A stretch of DNA of 64,000 bases from HXMU1420-2 sp017643305 (GTDB lineage Bacteria > Pseudomonadota > Alphaproteobacteria > Rhodobacterales > Rhodobacteraceae): the NCBI GenBank assembly GCA_965217135.1, contig OZ244249.1:186001-250000 (forward strand), given 5' to 3'. A program made the position numbers and the translations under genes. A model generated the notes under the pieces. The model was given only the letters and a program-made list of their open reading frames with translations. It had not been told where the DNA came from and made no database searches. Positions within the stretch are counted from its first letter, which is position 1. Every line of letters starts with the position of its first letter. Below are positions 35,209-44,026 of the stretch, in pieces.

Positions 35209-35910
35209 TCACGTCTGCGTGTCTTGCAGCAGCACCTGCCGGGACCGTGACGAGAATTCCCGCCGATACAGCATCAGGGTCGTGGCGATCACGGCAACCG
35301 CCAGTGGCAGTGGGCTAAGCAGCCAGGCCGCTGCAGCGAGGGAGAAATAGGTAGCCCGCATCGCCTTATTGAAACTCCGCGCAGCGGTGATGCTGACCTC
35401 TGCCGCCTGATCGGCGCGGGGGTAGGCCTTGGGGTCTTCTGGGTCGTTAGGCACGGCGGCCATAAGGATCGCGCAGTAGCCAAACAGACGGTGCGACCAG
35501 ACAAATTTCAGAAATGCATTGGCCAGGCAGATCAGCAGCAAGACCAATTTGATTTCCCAGAAGATCTTGGGCGCGCCGCCGAGGCTGAGGTCACTGGCAA
35601 CGTCCTGCAACAAGGTCAGATTACCGATTAACGCCAGCCCGCCGCCGATGGCGATCATGGTGGCAGAGGCGAAGAACGCGGTGCCTTGCCGCATCATGCT
35701 CACGACCTGAGAATCGAATATGCGGGGTTCGCGTGTTACCATCTGGCGCATCCATTCGCGGCGATACCCGTTCATCAGCCGAGATACCGACGGTCGGCTC
35801 AGTTTCGGGCTTTCGATTTGCCAGTTAATCCAGACCCAGCCTGCAAAAAGCCCCACCAGCGCCGCCGCGTCGTAGAGCGAGAAATAGGAAATCACGTCCA
35901 GCCAGGTCAT
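35209..35910 (-). CDS. DUF599-like membrane protein
   Basis: 233 residues from the ATG at 35910. Four hydrophobic helices (YDAAALVGLFAGWVWINW, FFASATMIAIGGGLALIG, IKLVLLLICLANAFLKFVW, YFSLAAAAWLLSPLPLAVA) and the family-typical basic region NGYRREWMRQMV. Function unknown in the family. Divergent from glcD. Confidence 0.82.
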   Translation of the reverse strand: MTWLDVISYFSLYDAAALVGLFAGWVWINWQIESPKLSRPSVSRLMNGYRREWMRQMVTREPRIFDSQVVSMMRQGTAFFASATMIAIGGGLALIGNLTLLQDVASDLSLGGAPKIFWEIKLVLLLICLANAFLKFVWSHRLFGYCAILMAAVPNDPEDPKAYPRADQAAEVSITAARSFNKAMRATYFSLAAAAWLLSPLPLAVAVIATTLMLYRREFSSRSRQVLLQDTQT

Positions 35911-35993
35911 TTGGCAGACAGTAGGGGGTTTTGCTTTGCCTTGCCAATCCAGCATTTTGGTAATATTAGTTTACCAAAAAGGAGATTTGTCGG

Positions 35994-37430
35994 ATGGAGA
36001 TGCCACGCCCCGACCCTGCGGTCCTTGCCCGAAAAGCGCAGCTTGTGTCGCGGCTGCGCACGATCCTTGCCGATGACGCGATCATCCATGATGAAATTGA
36101 AACGCGCGCCTATGAGTGTGACGCGCTGACAGCGTATAAATGCCCGCCGCTGCTGGCCGTGCTGCCATCGACTACGCAGGAAGTGTCTGACGTTCTGCGC
36201 ATCTGCCATGACATGAACGTACCGGTGGTGCCACGTGGGTCGGGCACGTCTCTGGCCGGGGGCGCGTTGCCAACGGCGGACAGTGTGATCCTGGGTGTGG
36301 CGCGCATGAACGATGTTCTGGAAACCGACTATCCCAACCGTGTGATCCGGGTTCAGACGGGGCGCACCAACCTGTCAGTCAGCGGGGCGGTAGAAGAGGA
36401 GAAATTCTTCTACGCTCCGGACCCGTCGAGCCAGCTGGCCTGTGCTATTGCGGGCAACATCGCGATGAATTCCGGCGGGGCGCATTGTCTGAAATATGGA
36501 GTGACCACGAATAACCTACTGGGGGTCACCATGGTTTTGATGGACGGAACCGTGGTGGAACTGGGCGGCGCGCATCTGGATGCGGGCGGGCTGGACCTTC
36601 TGGGGGTGATCTGCGGCTCCGAAGGGCAGTTGGGCGTGGTGACGGAGGCGACATTGCGCATTCTGCGTAAACCGGAAGGGGCCCGACCCGTTCTGATGGG
36701 TTTCGACAGTAACGAAGTGGCCGGCGCCTGTGTGAGTGACATTATCAAGTCTGGGATCCTGCCCGTGGCCATCGAGTTCATGGACCGGCCCTGCATCCGG
36801 GCCTGCGAGGCTTTTGCCAAAGCGGGTTATCCGGACTGCGAGGCGCTTCTCATCGTGGAGGTGGAAGGCAGCGAGGCCGAGATCGCGTTCCAGCTGGACA
36901 AAATCAAGGAAATCGCAAACCGCCACAATCCGGTCGAACTGCGCGAAGCGCAAGATGCCGACCAGGCCGCGCGGATTTGGCTGGGTCGTAAATCGGCCTT
37001 TGGGGCGATGGGCCAGATTAATGATTACATGTGTCTGGATGGCACGATCCCGGTTTCGTCCCTGCCGTTCGTCCTGAGACGGATTGGGGAATTGTCACAG
37101 GAATTCGGTCTCGATGTGGCCAACGTTTTTCATGCAGGCGACGGCAACATGCATCCGCTGATCCTGTTCGATGCCAACAAGCCTGGGGATCTTGAAATTT
37201 GTGAGGCCTTTGGTGCCGAGATCCTGAAACTGTGTGTAGAGGCCGGAGGGTGCCTGACCGGGGAGCATGGCGTTGGCGTGGAGAAACGCGACCTGATGCT
37301 GCATCAGTACACGGCTGGGGATCTGGACGCGCAATTGGCGGTGAAAGATGTGTTTGATCCATGCTGGTTGTTAAATCCGGCCAAGGTGTTTCCCTTGACC
37401 GTCACGGAGACCCGACGTGTTGCAGCATAG
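35994..37430 (+). CDS. glcD: Glycolate oxidase FAD subunit
   Basis: 478 residues. FAD-linked oxidase domain with the PCMH signature VPVVPRGSGTSLAGGALP, GNIAMNSGGAHCLKYG and VICGSEGQLGVVTEATLRIL, and a C-terminal cap with FHAGDGNMHPL and TGEHGVGVEKRDLM. Shine-Dalgarno AAGGAGA upstream. Oxidises glycolate to glyoxylate together with GlcE and GlcF at the membrane. Confidence 0.95.
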   Translation: MEMPRPDPAVLARKAQLVSRLRTILADDAIIHDEIETRAYECDALTAYKCPPLLAVLPSTTQEVSDVLRICHDMNVPVVPRGSGTSLAGGALPTADSVILGVARMNDVLETDYPNRVIRVQTGRTNLSVSGAVEEEKFFYAPDPSSQLACAIAGNIAMNSGGAHCLKYGVTTNNLLGVTMVLMDGTVVELGGAHLDAGGLDLLGVICGSEGQLGVVTEATLRILRKPEGARPVLMGFDSNEVAGACVSDIIKSGILPVAIEFMDRPCIRACEAFAKAGYPDCEALLIVEVEGSEAEIAFQLDKIKEIANRHNPVELREAQDADQAARIWLGRKSAFGAMGQINDYMCLDGTIPVSSLPFVLRRIGELSQEFGLDVANVFHAGDGNMHPLILFDANKPGDLEICEAFGAEILKLCVEAGGCLTGEHGVGVEKRDLMLHQYTAGDLDAQLAVKDVFDPCWLLNPAKVFPLTVTETRRVAA

Positions 37431-37484
37431 CGGGATGGCTGTGCGGCGCTCGGGCTGTGCCCATCGCCCCGCCCGCCATCCCGC
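37430..37484 (+). other. Inverted repeat in the glcD-glcE spacer
   Basis: GCGGGATGGC (37430-37439, beginning at the last base of the glcD stop) pairs with GCCATCCCGC (37475-37484), 10 bp around a 35-nt GC-rich loop. No T-run follows directly. Could stabilise the glcD message or lower expression of the distal genes. Confidence 0.45.
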
Positions 37485-37547
37485 AGGTTTTGGGGACGCT
37501 GCCCCATCGCGCCTGGACGCGACTCACCCAGAGATTTTTTGGCAAAG

Positions 37548-38642
37548 ATGAAGATGATCTGTCCTAAGACCGAAGCCGCCTTGGCGGAGTTTGTGGCAGG
37601 GGCTGATGGCCCACTAGCCGTGACCGGTGGTGGCACGCAGGGGATGTCCCTGTCGGGTACGCGTGTGTCCTCACGGGGCCTGTCTGGCGTGGAACTGTAT
37701 GAGCCCGGCGCACTAACTTTGGTGGTGCAATCAGGTACGCCGGTGTCGGAGATCGAGGCGTTGTTGGCAGAGGAAAACCAGCAACTGGCATTTGAGCCGC
37801 GTGATATGCGCGGGCTGATGGGCATGCAGGGCGATCCGACCATTGGTGGGGTTTTCGCCACGAACCTGAGCGGTCCGCGTCGCATCCAAGCTGGGGCGGC
37901 GCGGGATTTTCTGTTGGGCGTGCGGTATGTCGACGGGGCTGGGCAATGTGTGAAGAACGGCGGCCGGGTGATGAAGAACGTTACCGGCTATGACTTGGTT
38001 AAGCTCATGGCTGGATCGCACGGTACGTTGGGGATTTTGACCGAGGTGGCGTTGAAGGTTTTGCCGCGCCCGGAAACGGTGGGCACCTTGCGCATTGTCG
38101 GGTTGACGCTGGTGCAGGCCGTTGCGGCTATGTCGAAGGCGTTGGGTTCGCCCTATGATGTGACCGGCGCGGCCCATATCCCGGGGACAGAGCCGGTGAC
38201 GTTGATCCGGCTGGAGGGTTTTGAATTGTCGGTTCAGTACCGGATGGCAGAGCTGCAGGCGGTGTTGGCAGAGTTTGGTGAGGCGCAGGCGGAGATGGGG
38301 GCGGACGTCTGGCGGGATGTGCGCGACGTTAAGCCGTTGCATGCAGCCAGTGGCAATATCTGGCGGATTTCGGTCAAGCCCAGTGACGCGCCGGAGGTCT
38401 TGGCGCAGTTGGAGCCGGAAGCTGCGATGATGGATTGGGGGGGTGGGCTGATCTTGGCCGCGTTGCCGGGTTCGCGGGATGCGCGTGTGGCCATGGAAGG
38501 TGTGGCCGGGCATGCGACGTTGTTGCGTGGGGATGGCTTCCCCCGGTTTCATCCGGAACCGGCACCGGTGGCCAAGCTGGCAAATGACCTGCGCGCCAAA
38601 TTTGACCCGCGGGGCATTTTGAACCCCGACTTGATGAGGTAG
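37548..38642 (+). CDS. glcE: Glycolate oxidase subunit GlcE
   Basis: 364 residues from ATG 37548 (ATG 37554 also possible; neither has a strong ribosome site). Short FAD-binding homologue of GlcD: GGTQGMSLSGTRVSS, GMQGDPTIGGVFATNLSGPRR and KNGGRVMKNVTGYDLVKLMAGSHGTLG (shown in part). Lies between glcD and glcF, and its stop is 3 bp before the glcF start. Confidence 0.93.
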   Translation: MKMICPKTEAALAEFVAGADGPLAVTGGGTQGMSLSGTRVSSRGLSGVELYEPGALTLVVQSGTPVSEIEALLAEENQQLAFEPRDMRGLMGMQGDPTIGGVFATNLSGPRRIQAGAARDFLLGVRYVDGAGQCVKNGGRVMKNVTGYDLVKLMAGSHGTLGILTEVALKVLPRPETVGTLRIVGLTLVQAVAAMSKALGSPYDVTGAAHIPGTEPVTLIRLEGFELSVQYRMAELQAVLAEFGEAQAEMGADVWRDVRDVKPLHAASGNIWRISVKPSDAPEVLAQLEPEAAMMDWGGGLILAALPGSRDARVAMEGVAGHATLLRGDGFPRFHPEPAPVAKLANDLRAKFDPRGILNPDLMR

Positions 38643-38645
38643 CCG

Positions 38646-39929
38646 ATGCAGACCCATTTCACAGACGCCCAGTTGCAAGACCCTGGCATCAGCCGGGCCA
38701 ATGAAATCCTACGGTCCTGCGTGCATTGCGGATTTTGCACGGCGACCTGCCCGACCTATCAGGTGCTGGGCGATGAGTTGGACAGCCCGCGCGGGCGCAT
38801 CTACCTGATCAAGGACATGCTGGAAAACGACCGCGTGCCTGATGCACGGACCGTCAAGCACGTGGACCGGTGTTTGAGCTGCCTGGCCTGTATGACAACC
38901 TGCCCGTCGGGTGTGCATTACATGCATCTGGTGGATCACGCGCGGGAATATATTGAAAATCGCTACAAGCGCCCTTTCACCGATCGGGCGATGCGGTGGA
39001 TCCTGGCGCGCATCCTGCCCTATCCGTCGCGGTTTCGGGTGGCATTGCTGGGGGCCAAGATAGCGCGGCCGTTTCGCCGCTTGGTGCCGGATGCGCGCTT
39101 GCGGGCGATGCTGGACATGGCGCCCAAAAACATTCCGCCGGTCAGCCGGAACGATGACCCGCAGAGTTTTGCACCTGCGGCGGGTCGCAAGATGCGGGTC
39201 GCCTTGATGACAGGCTGTGCGCAGAAGGCGCTGAACACCGATATCAACGATGCTACCATCCGCCTGCTGACGCGAATGGGGTGCGAGGTGGTGGTGGCCC
39301 AAGGTGCGGGGTGCTGCGGGGCGCTCACCCATCACATGGGCAAGACAGGCGAAAGCCATGGCAGTGCTGCAGCGAATATCCGGGCCTGGGTGGCGGAGAT
39401 GGATGGCGAAGGGCTGGATGCCATCGTGATCAACACGTCCGGATGCGGTACGACGGTTAAGGATTACGGCTATATGTTCCGCACCAGCCCGCTGGCCAAA
39501 GATGCTGCGCGTGTGGCGGCGATTGCCATGGATGTGAGCGAGTTGATGGCACAGCTCGAGTTGCCCGAAAGCGCGTCGCAGGGGATGGTTGTGGCCTATC
39601 ACGCGGCTTGCTCGTTGCAGCACGGTCAGAAGGTCAAAGACCACCCCAAGGCGTTGCTTCGACGGGCAGGCTTCGACGTTGTGGAACCTGCGGATAGCCA
39701 TCTGTGCTGTGGGTCGGCGGGCACCTACAATCTGATGCAGCCGGAGATTTCAGGGCAGCTGAAGTCGCGCAAGGTCCGTACTTTGGAGGCCAAGTCACCC
39801 GACATCATTGCAGCGGGAAACATCGGCTGCATGATGCAGATCGGGTCGGGCACAGAGGTCCCGGTAGTACATTCTGTAGAGTTGCTGGATTGGGCGACCG
39901 GGGGGCCGAAACCACGCGCTCTGGGCTGA
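38646..39929 (+). CDS. glcF: Glycolate oxidase iron-sulfur subunit
   Basis: 427 residues. Two [4Fe-4S] ferredoxin motifs (CVHCGFCTATCP at about 20-31, CLSCLACMTTCP at about 78-89) followed by two CCG domains (GAGCCGALTHHMG, LCCGSAGTYN). Passes electrons from GlcDE toward the quinone pool. Confidence 0.95.
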   Translation: MQTHFTDAQLQDPGISRANEILRSCVHCGFCTATCPTYQVLGDELDSPRGRIYLIKDMLENDRVPDARTVKHVDRCLSCLACMTTCPSGVHYMHLVDHAREYIENRYKRPFTDRAMRWILARILPYPSRFRVALLGAKIARPFRRLVPDARLRAMLDMAPKNIPPVSRNDDPQSFAPAAGRKMRVALMTGCAQKALNTDINDATIRLLTRMGCEVVVAQGAGCCGALTHHMGKTGESHGSAAANIRAWVAEMDGEGLDAIVINTSGCGTTVKDYGYMFRTSPLAKDAARVAAIAMDVSELMAQLELPESASQGMVVAYHAACSLQHGQKVKDHPKALLRRAGFDVVEPADSHLCCGSAGTYNLMQPEISGQLKSRKVRTLEAKSPDIIAAGNIGCMMQIGSGTEVPVVHSVELLDWATGGPKPRALG

Positions 39930-40016
39930 CGATTTCTCGGAACGTCCGCTTTCACGCCGTATTTTCGCCAGATCGCCCGCGTACCATCGGGTCAAGAACC
40001 TGAGTGGAGGCGGAAC

Positions 40017-40829
40017 GTGCGGAACTTGTTGATCGGCTTGTCATTGATGTTGGCACCCGTGTTGGGATTGGCGGATGAGACACGGTTGCGTAGCCTGGAC
40101 ACCAGTGATGCGGGCAAGGGCTGGGACGCTGTCGGTCGGCTGGATATTGGCGGCGCGGGGTTCTGCACGGGGTCTTTGATTGCGCCGGATCTGGTTCTGA
40201 CTGCCGCGCATTGTTTGTACGACAAACGTACAGGCGCACTGATCCGTATTGAAACCATTGAATTCCTCGCCGGTTGGCGGAACGGGCGTGCCTCGGCCTA
40301 TCGCTATGTGCGCGAAGCCTTAGTGCATCCCGATTATGTCTATGACGCTGAGGTTACCGCCGAACGGGTGCGCAACGACGTGGCGCTGTTGCGCCTGCAA
40401 CGTCCGATCCAGAATACCACCGTTGTGCCGTTTCAGACGGCGGACCGCCCCCGCAAGGGGGCGTCGGTTGGGGTTGTGTCTTATGCCAAGGACCGGTCCG
40501 AAGCGCCAGCGTTGCAGGAGGTATGTGATGTGATGGGGCGGCAGCAGGGTGTTCTTGTCATGTCCTGCGATGTAGATTTCGGGTCCTCTGGCGCGCCGGT
40601 TTTCACTTTTGAAGGGGACACACCGCGTATCGTTTCGGTTGTGTCTGCAAAGGCCGAGGTTGAAGGCACCCGGGTTGCGCTGGGTACCCAGCTGGACCAA
40701 CCGCTGGCCTTTCTGCGAAATGAAATGGCCGCCGGGCGCGCAATGACGTCCCAGCCGTCCAGTACAATCAATCGCATTGCCGTCGGCACCAAGCGGAACA
40801 ATACCGGGGCGAAGTTCATTCGTCCCTGA
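40017..40829 (+). CDS. Secreted trypsin-like serine protease
   Basis: 270 residues from a GTG with GGAGG at proper spacing. Signal peptide (LLIGLSLMLAPVLGLA|D). Catalytic triad intact: His65 (LTAAHC), Asp121 (RNDVALLRL), Ser191 (GSSGAP). Four or more Cys could form disulfides. Periplasmic or exported endopeptidase of the S1 type; target unknown. No neighbour suggests a pathway. Confidence 0.88.
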   Translation: MRNLLIGLSLMLAPVLGLADETRLRSLDTSDAGKGWDAVGRLDIGGAGFCTGSLIAPDLVLTAAHCLYDKRTGALIRIETIEFLAGWRNGRASAYRYVREALVHPDYVYDAEVTAERVRNDVALLRLQRPIQNTTVVPFQTADRPRKGASVGVVSYAKDRSEAPALQEVCDVMGRQQGVLVMSCDVDFGSSGAPVFTFEGDTPRIVSVVSAKAEVEGTRVALGTQLDQPLAFLRNEMAAGRAMTSQPSSTINRIAVGTKRNNTGAKFIRP

Positions 40830-40955
40830 CGGGCTTGAAACCTGGCTTTCTTCTTCCCATTTTTCTACTGTCAGGGCGCCACAACGGGCCCTGCAGTATC
40901 GAAATCGCGTTCGTCCAGATGGAGAACGCAAAGACCATATCGCTCTTGGAAGAGG

Positions 40956-41429
40956 ATGAAGAAGATGCGTAGTTTTGATTTTGCTCCCCTGCACCGTGCC
41001 ACTGTCGGGTTCGACCAGATCGCAGACCTGATGGACCGGGTACTGACCAATGACAGTCAGCCGAGCTACCCGCCCTACAACATCGAAAAGCTGGACAATG
41101 ACAGCTATCGTATTTCCATTGCAGTTGCTGGCTTTTCCGACGCCGACCTAAGCGTCGAGGTCAAGGAAAAGTCGCTGGTTGTGGCTGGCCGCAAGGCTGA
41201 CGAGGCCACTGACCTCACCTATCTGCATCGCGGCATCGCCACCCGTGCGTTTGAACGCCGGTTCCACCTGGCTGATCACATTCGCGTGACTGGTGCGTCA
41301 CACGAGAACGGAATGCTGCATATTGAACTTCAGCGCGAAGTGCCCGACGCACTAAAACCCCGCCGGATCGAGATTGCGTCTTCGCCCGCAGTAGAGCCGG
41401 ATGTGGTGGACGCCAAGGCCGTGAACTAA
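40956..41429 (+). CDS. Small heat-shock protein (Hsp20/IbpA type)
   Basis: 157 residues; ATG 40968 is an alternative start. Alpha-crystallin domain from YNIEKLDNDSYRISIAVAGF through VEVKEKSLVVAGRK to FERRFHLADHIRV. ATP-independent holdase. The Shine-Dalgarno lies inside a short inverted repeat (CTCT-TGGA-AGAG), a possible crude thermosensor. A strong terminator follows at 41484. Confidence 0.92.
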   Translation: MKKMRSFDFAPLHRATVGFDQIADLMDRVLTNDSQPSYPPYNIEKLDNDSYRISIAVAGFSDADLSVEVKEKSLVVAGRKADEATDLTYLHRGIATRAFERRFHLADHIRVTGASHENGMLHIELQREVPDALKPRRIEIASSPAVEPDVVDAKAVN

Positions 41430-41483
41430 GGCCCTGAACCAAGGAACGACCCGTCTATCCAGATTTCCCTCGGATTGACGATC

Positions 41484-41519
41484 GCCCTGCATCCGTCCCA
41501 AGCCGGATGCGGGGCTTTT
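41484..41519 (+). terminator. Rho-independent terminator after the Hsp20 gene
   Basis: GCCCTGCATCCG pairs with CGGATGCGGGGC (12 bp, one G-T pair) around an 8-nt loop and is followed by TTTT. Also separates the convergent P450 gene. Confidence 0.88.
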
Positions 41520-41528
41520 ACTGTAAAG

Positions 41529-42728
41529 TCACATACGCACCGTAAAGGCGCTGACCGTGCGTACGGCGCCGTAGCCGCGCAGCCGGGCGGGCTCGCCCAC
41601 CAGCGCCATATCCGGGGCCATACGCGCCACGGCTTTCAACGCTTCCTCTAGTTCGATACGAGCCAAAGCTTCGCCGAGGCATCGGTGCGGACCGCCGCCG
41701 AAGACCGGATGCAGGCGCGGGTGATCGTCGCGCGAAATGTCGAAGTGGTCCGGATCGGTATAAATGTCGGGATCGCGTAGCGCAGTCAGCATGGAGGCGG
41801 ATATCAACGTATCAGGTGGGATCGACACGCCTTCTATTTCGTGCCGCTCGACGGTTATGCGACCGATGGACCCGATCACAGGATCAAAGCGCAATCCTTC
41901 GGACACCGTACCGCTAACCCATTTTTCGGGATCCTCCTTGAGCAGCGCCCATTGTGCCGGGTTCTGCAGCAACTGGGACACTGTGGCCGTCAGCGCGCCG
42001 CGCGTTGTGTCCGACCCGGCCACCACCAGACCGACCATCTGGGAGAGGATTTCCATCTCGCTTAGGTCGCCGCCTGTCACGCGGTCGAGGTAATAGGAAA
42101 CGATGCCACCATCCGGCGTGTCACGTCGCGTTTCGATCAACCCTCCGACCCGGTCTAGCAGATAAGCCATATCCGCATCGGATTCGGCCCGAACTTCTGG
42201 CGAAACCAGGGACAGACCCCGGATTGCGGAATACACGTGGCGGGCAAAATCTGGCATATCGGCATCTGGCACACCCAGCATTGCGCCGATCACCTCGGCC
42301 GGTAGTGGACCAGCGACGGAGGCGAGAAAATCAACCTCGCCCTTCCCGACCAGCGAAGCGATCAGTCGTTCGCAGTGCGCGGCCACGTCATCACGCAGAT
42401 TCGCGATTAGCTTGTGCGCGAAGGTGCGCGCCAAAGGCCCGCGCCTCCGCCTATGCACATCGCCATTGGAAAACAGCATGACGTTCCCGACAAAGTCATA
42501 CATAGGCCCACTGGTCACACCGGAGGCATACATGCCCTCCATCTCGATCTGGCGGGTCCAACGGTCATCCATGAACTCCTGCATCAGCCGTGCCGGAAAA
42601 GCGGTGACAAACCCGTAGCGGTCCAACGCCAGCGGCCCGTTTTTCCAGGCGGCTTGCAGGTACTGGTGGTCTGTCATGCCCTGAACGTAGTCAGGGATGC
42701 GCGGCAGGTCTTTGATACGTAGGCTCAT
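41529..42728 (-). CDS. Cytochrome P450
   Basis: 399 residues from the ATG at 42728. I-helix AGSDTTRGAL with the acid-Thr pair, ExxR in EGLRFDPV, and the heme-ligand loop FGGGPHRCLGEALARIE. Soluble bacterial class I type that needs a ferredoxin and reductase, not encoded beside it. Downstream of the Rieske oxygenase on the same strand, 53 bp apart, so probably one operon under the TetR protein. Confidence 0.94.
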   Translation of the reverse strand: MSLRIKDLPRIPDYVQGMTDHQYLQAAWKNGPLALDRYGFVTAFPARLMQEFMDDRWTRQIEMEGMYASGVTSGPMYDFVGNVMLFSNGDVHRRRRGPLARTFAHKLIANLRDDVAAHCERLIASLVGKGEVDFLASVAGPLPAEVIGAMLGVPDADMPDFARHVYSAIRGLSLVSPEVRAESDADMAYLLDRVGGLIETRRDTPDGGIVSYYLDRVTGGDLSEMEILSQMVGLVVAGSDTTRGALTATVSQLLQNPAQWALLKEDPEKWVSGTVSEGLRFDPVIGSIGRITVERHEIEGVSIPPDTLISASMLTALRDPDIYTDPDHFDISRDDHPRLHPVFGGGPHRCLGEALARIELEEALKAVARMAPDMALVGEPARLRGYGAVRTVSAFTVRM

Positions 42729-42781
42729 GTCGCAATACCCTAGCCGACCTCGCGCGCAGGTCACCGAAAAAACGGGCAATC

Positions 42782-43924
42782 TTACGCATGGTCATTGTCC
42801 AGCGCTGCCTGCACGGTTTGCGTAAAACGGTGCAACGCGCCTTCGTAGCGTCCGAAAGTCAGATGGGTATTGGCCCCGCTTTCCAATCCGCTCTGAATGG
42901 CCTCGCCGATCTCGAAATCTTCGGTCAGTGTGGTCATCGTGATCGCATGGTTGCGCTGCCAGTGGTCTATGCGCTTGATCTCGGTCACCGGTGCCAGAGT
43001 CGCCAGCCGCAGCCGTGTTTCACCCGGTCCGATCGGATCCATGTGGATCCAGACAATATGGTCCTGTTGCACCAGCCACTGGGTTGTGGGGAAGATGGAA
43101 TAAACCATGTTTGCTTCGGTTCGAAGGCTCCAGTTCTCGCGGTCTTCGGCCTTTAGGTCCGTCAGCGTGACGCGAGGCAGCACGCTGCGCATATGGGGGC
43201 CAAAGCATTGGTAGCTGGACAGGTTGTCGGGGAAATACGGCCCGATTGTTTTCGCGTGGGCCACGCTGAAATGATACGCCTCGATCCCGCCCTCGACCAA
43301 CAGCTTCCAGTTGGCCGTACAGGTCAACTTGCTTTCCTGCGCGATCTGCAAGCTATCGGTCTCTAGCCAATCGATGTCTGCGGCGATGGGCGCCAGATGA
43401 GCGTCAATGTCCACACGGGCATTCGGGTCGGGTACGACCCAGACCCAGCCTAACCGTTCGGCACAAGGCAGGCGGATCAGCCCGCATTGTGATTTGTCGA
43501 TATCGGGGAAACCCTGTTTCTGATGTGGAATGCCGCGCAGCATTCCGGTGTTGGACCAGGTCCACGCATGGTATGGACAGGAGAACAAATGCCTGCATCC
43601 GCGCTGATCTTCGACCAGCCGTGCACCGCGATGACGACACACATTCAGGAAGGCATGCGCCTCTCCATTGCGGTCGTGGGTCAGCAGAATGGGCTTGCCT
43701 GCCAGCTCCGCCCGCAGGAACGCACCGGGTTCGGCGAGCTCCGAACTATGGCAGGTAATATGTGGCAAGGCGCTGAAAATATGATGTTTTTCTAGATTAA
43801 AGCGGGATTGGCTAGTATAGTCTTCGACAGCAGAGCGCGTGATATCCTCATCCAAATATGCGGATCCTGCATCCGACAGGCCCTTGAGTTCATCCAGCAG
43901 CGAAAGTTCTGTTTCCCGGTCCAT
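42782..43924 (-). CDS. Rieske non-heme iron oxygenase, alpha subunit
   Basis: 380 residues from the ATG at 43924; a longer frame exists but would cross the operators and the TetR start. Rieske [2Fe-2S] ligands CRHRG...CPYHAW, and a catalytic domain with Fe-ligand histidines in EAYHFSVAHAKTIG. Sequence type resembles ring-hydroxylating or carnitine/choline-like monooxygenases; substrate not determinable. First gene of an operon with the P450; its start is 12 bp from the first of three operators. Confidence 0.9.
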   Translation of the reverse strand: MDRETELSLLDELKGLSDAGSAYLDEDITRSAVEDYTSQSRFNLEKHHIFSALPHITCHSSELAEPGAFLRAELAGKPILLTHDRNGEAHAFLNVCRHRGARLVEDQRGCRHLFSCPYHAWTWSNTGMLRGIPHQKQGFPDIDKSQCGLIRLPCAERLGWVWVVPDPNARVDIDAHLAPIAADIDWLETDSLQIAQESKLTCTANWKLLVEGGIEAYHFSVAHAKTIGPYFPDNLSSYQCFGPHMRSVLPRVTLTDLKAEDRENWSLRTEANMVYSIFPTTQWLVQQDHIVWIHMDPIGPGETRLRLATLAPVTEIKRIDHWQRNHAITMTTLTEDFEIGEAIQSGLESGANTHLTFGRYEGALHRFTQTVQAALDNDHA

Positions 43925-43935
43925 AGCATCTTTCC

Positions 43936-43997
43936 TTACCACCTGGTAAATTCGCGTGCTTACCTGATGGTAAGTGACTTTACTTACCGACTGGTAG
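43936..43997. promoter_or_regulatory. Three tandem palindromic operators, 24-bp phased
   Basis: TTACC-N4-GGTAA sites at 43936-43949 (ACCT core), 43960-43973 (TGAT core) and 43984-43997 (GACT core, last base G). Start-to-start distance is exactly 24 bp both times. They fill the 102-bp gap between the oxygenase and TetR genes, so the TetR protein very likely binds here and controls both directions. Confidence 0.85.
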
Positions 43998-44026
43998 GCC
44001 ATCAAGAACCGCGTTACAATGACTCC

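Noticed and set aside
37539..37547. TTG start for glcE
   Set aside because: An ATG follows three codons later and the family N-terminus begins there; no ribosome site favours the TTG.
1248..39701. Many long open frames antisense to strong genes (for example 1248-1928, 3150-4079, 32575-33579, 38709-39701)
   Set aside because: They mirror codon structure of high-GC genes, lack ribosome sites and family motifs, and lie fully inside well-identified genes.
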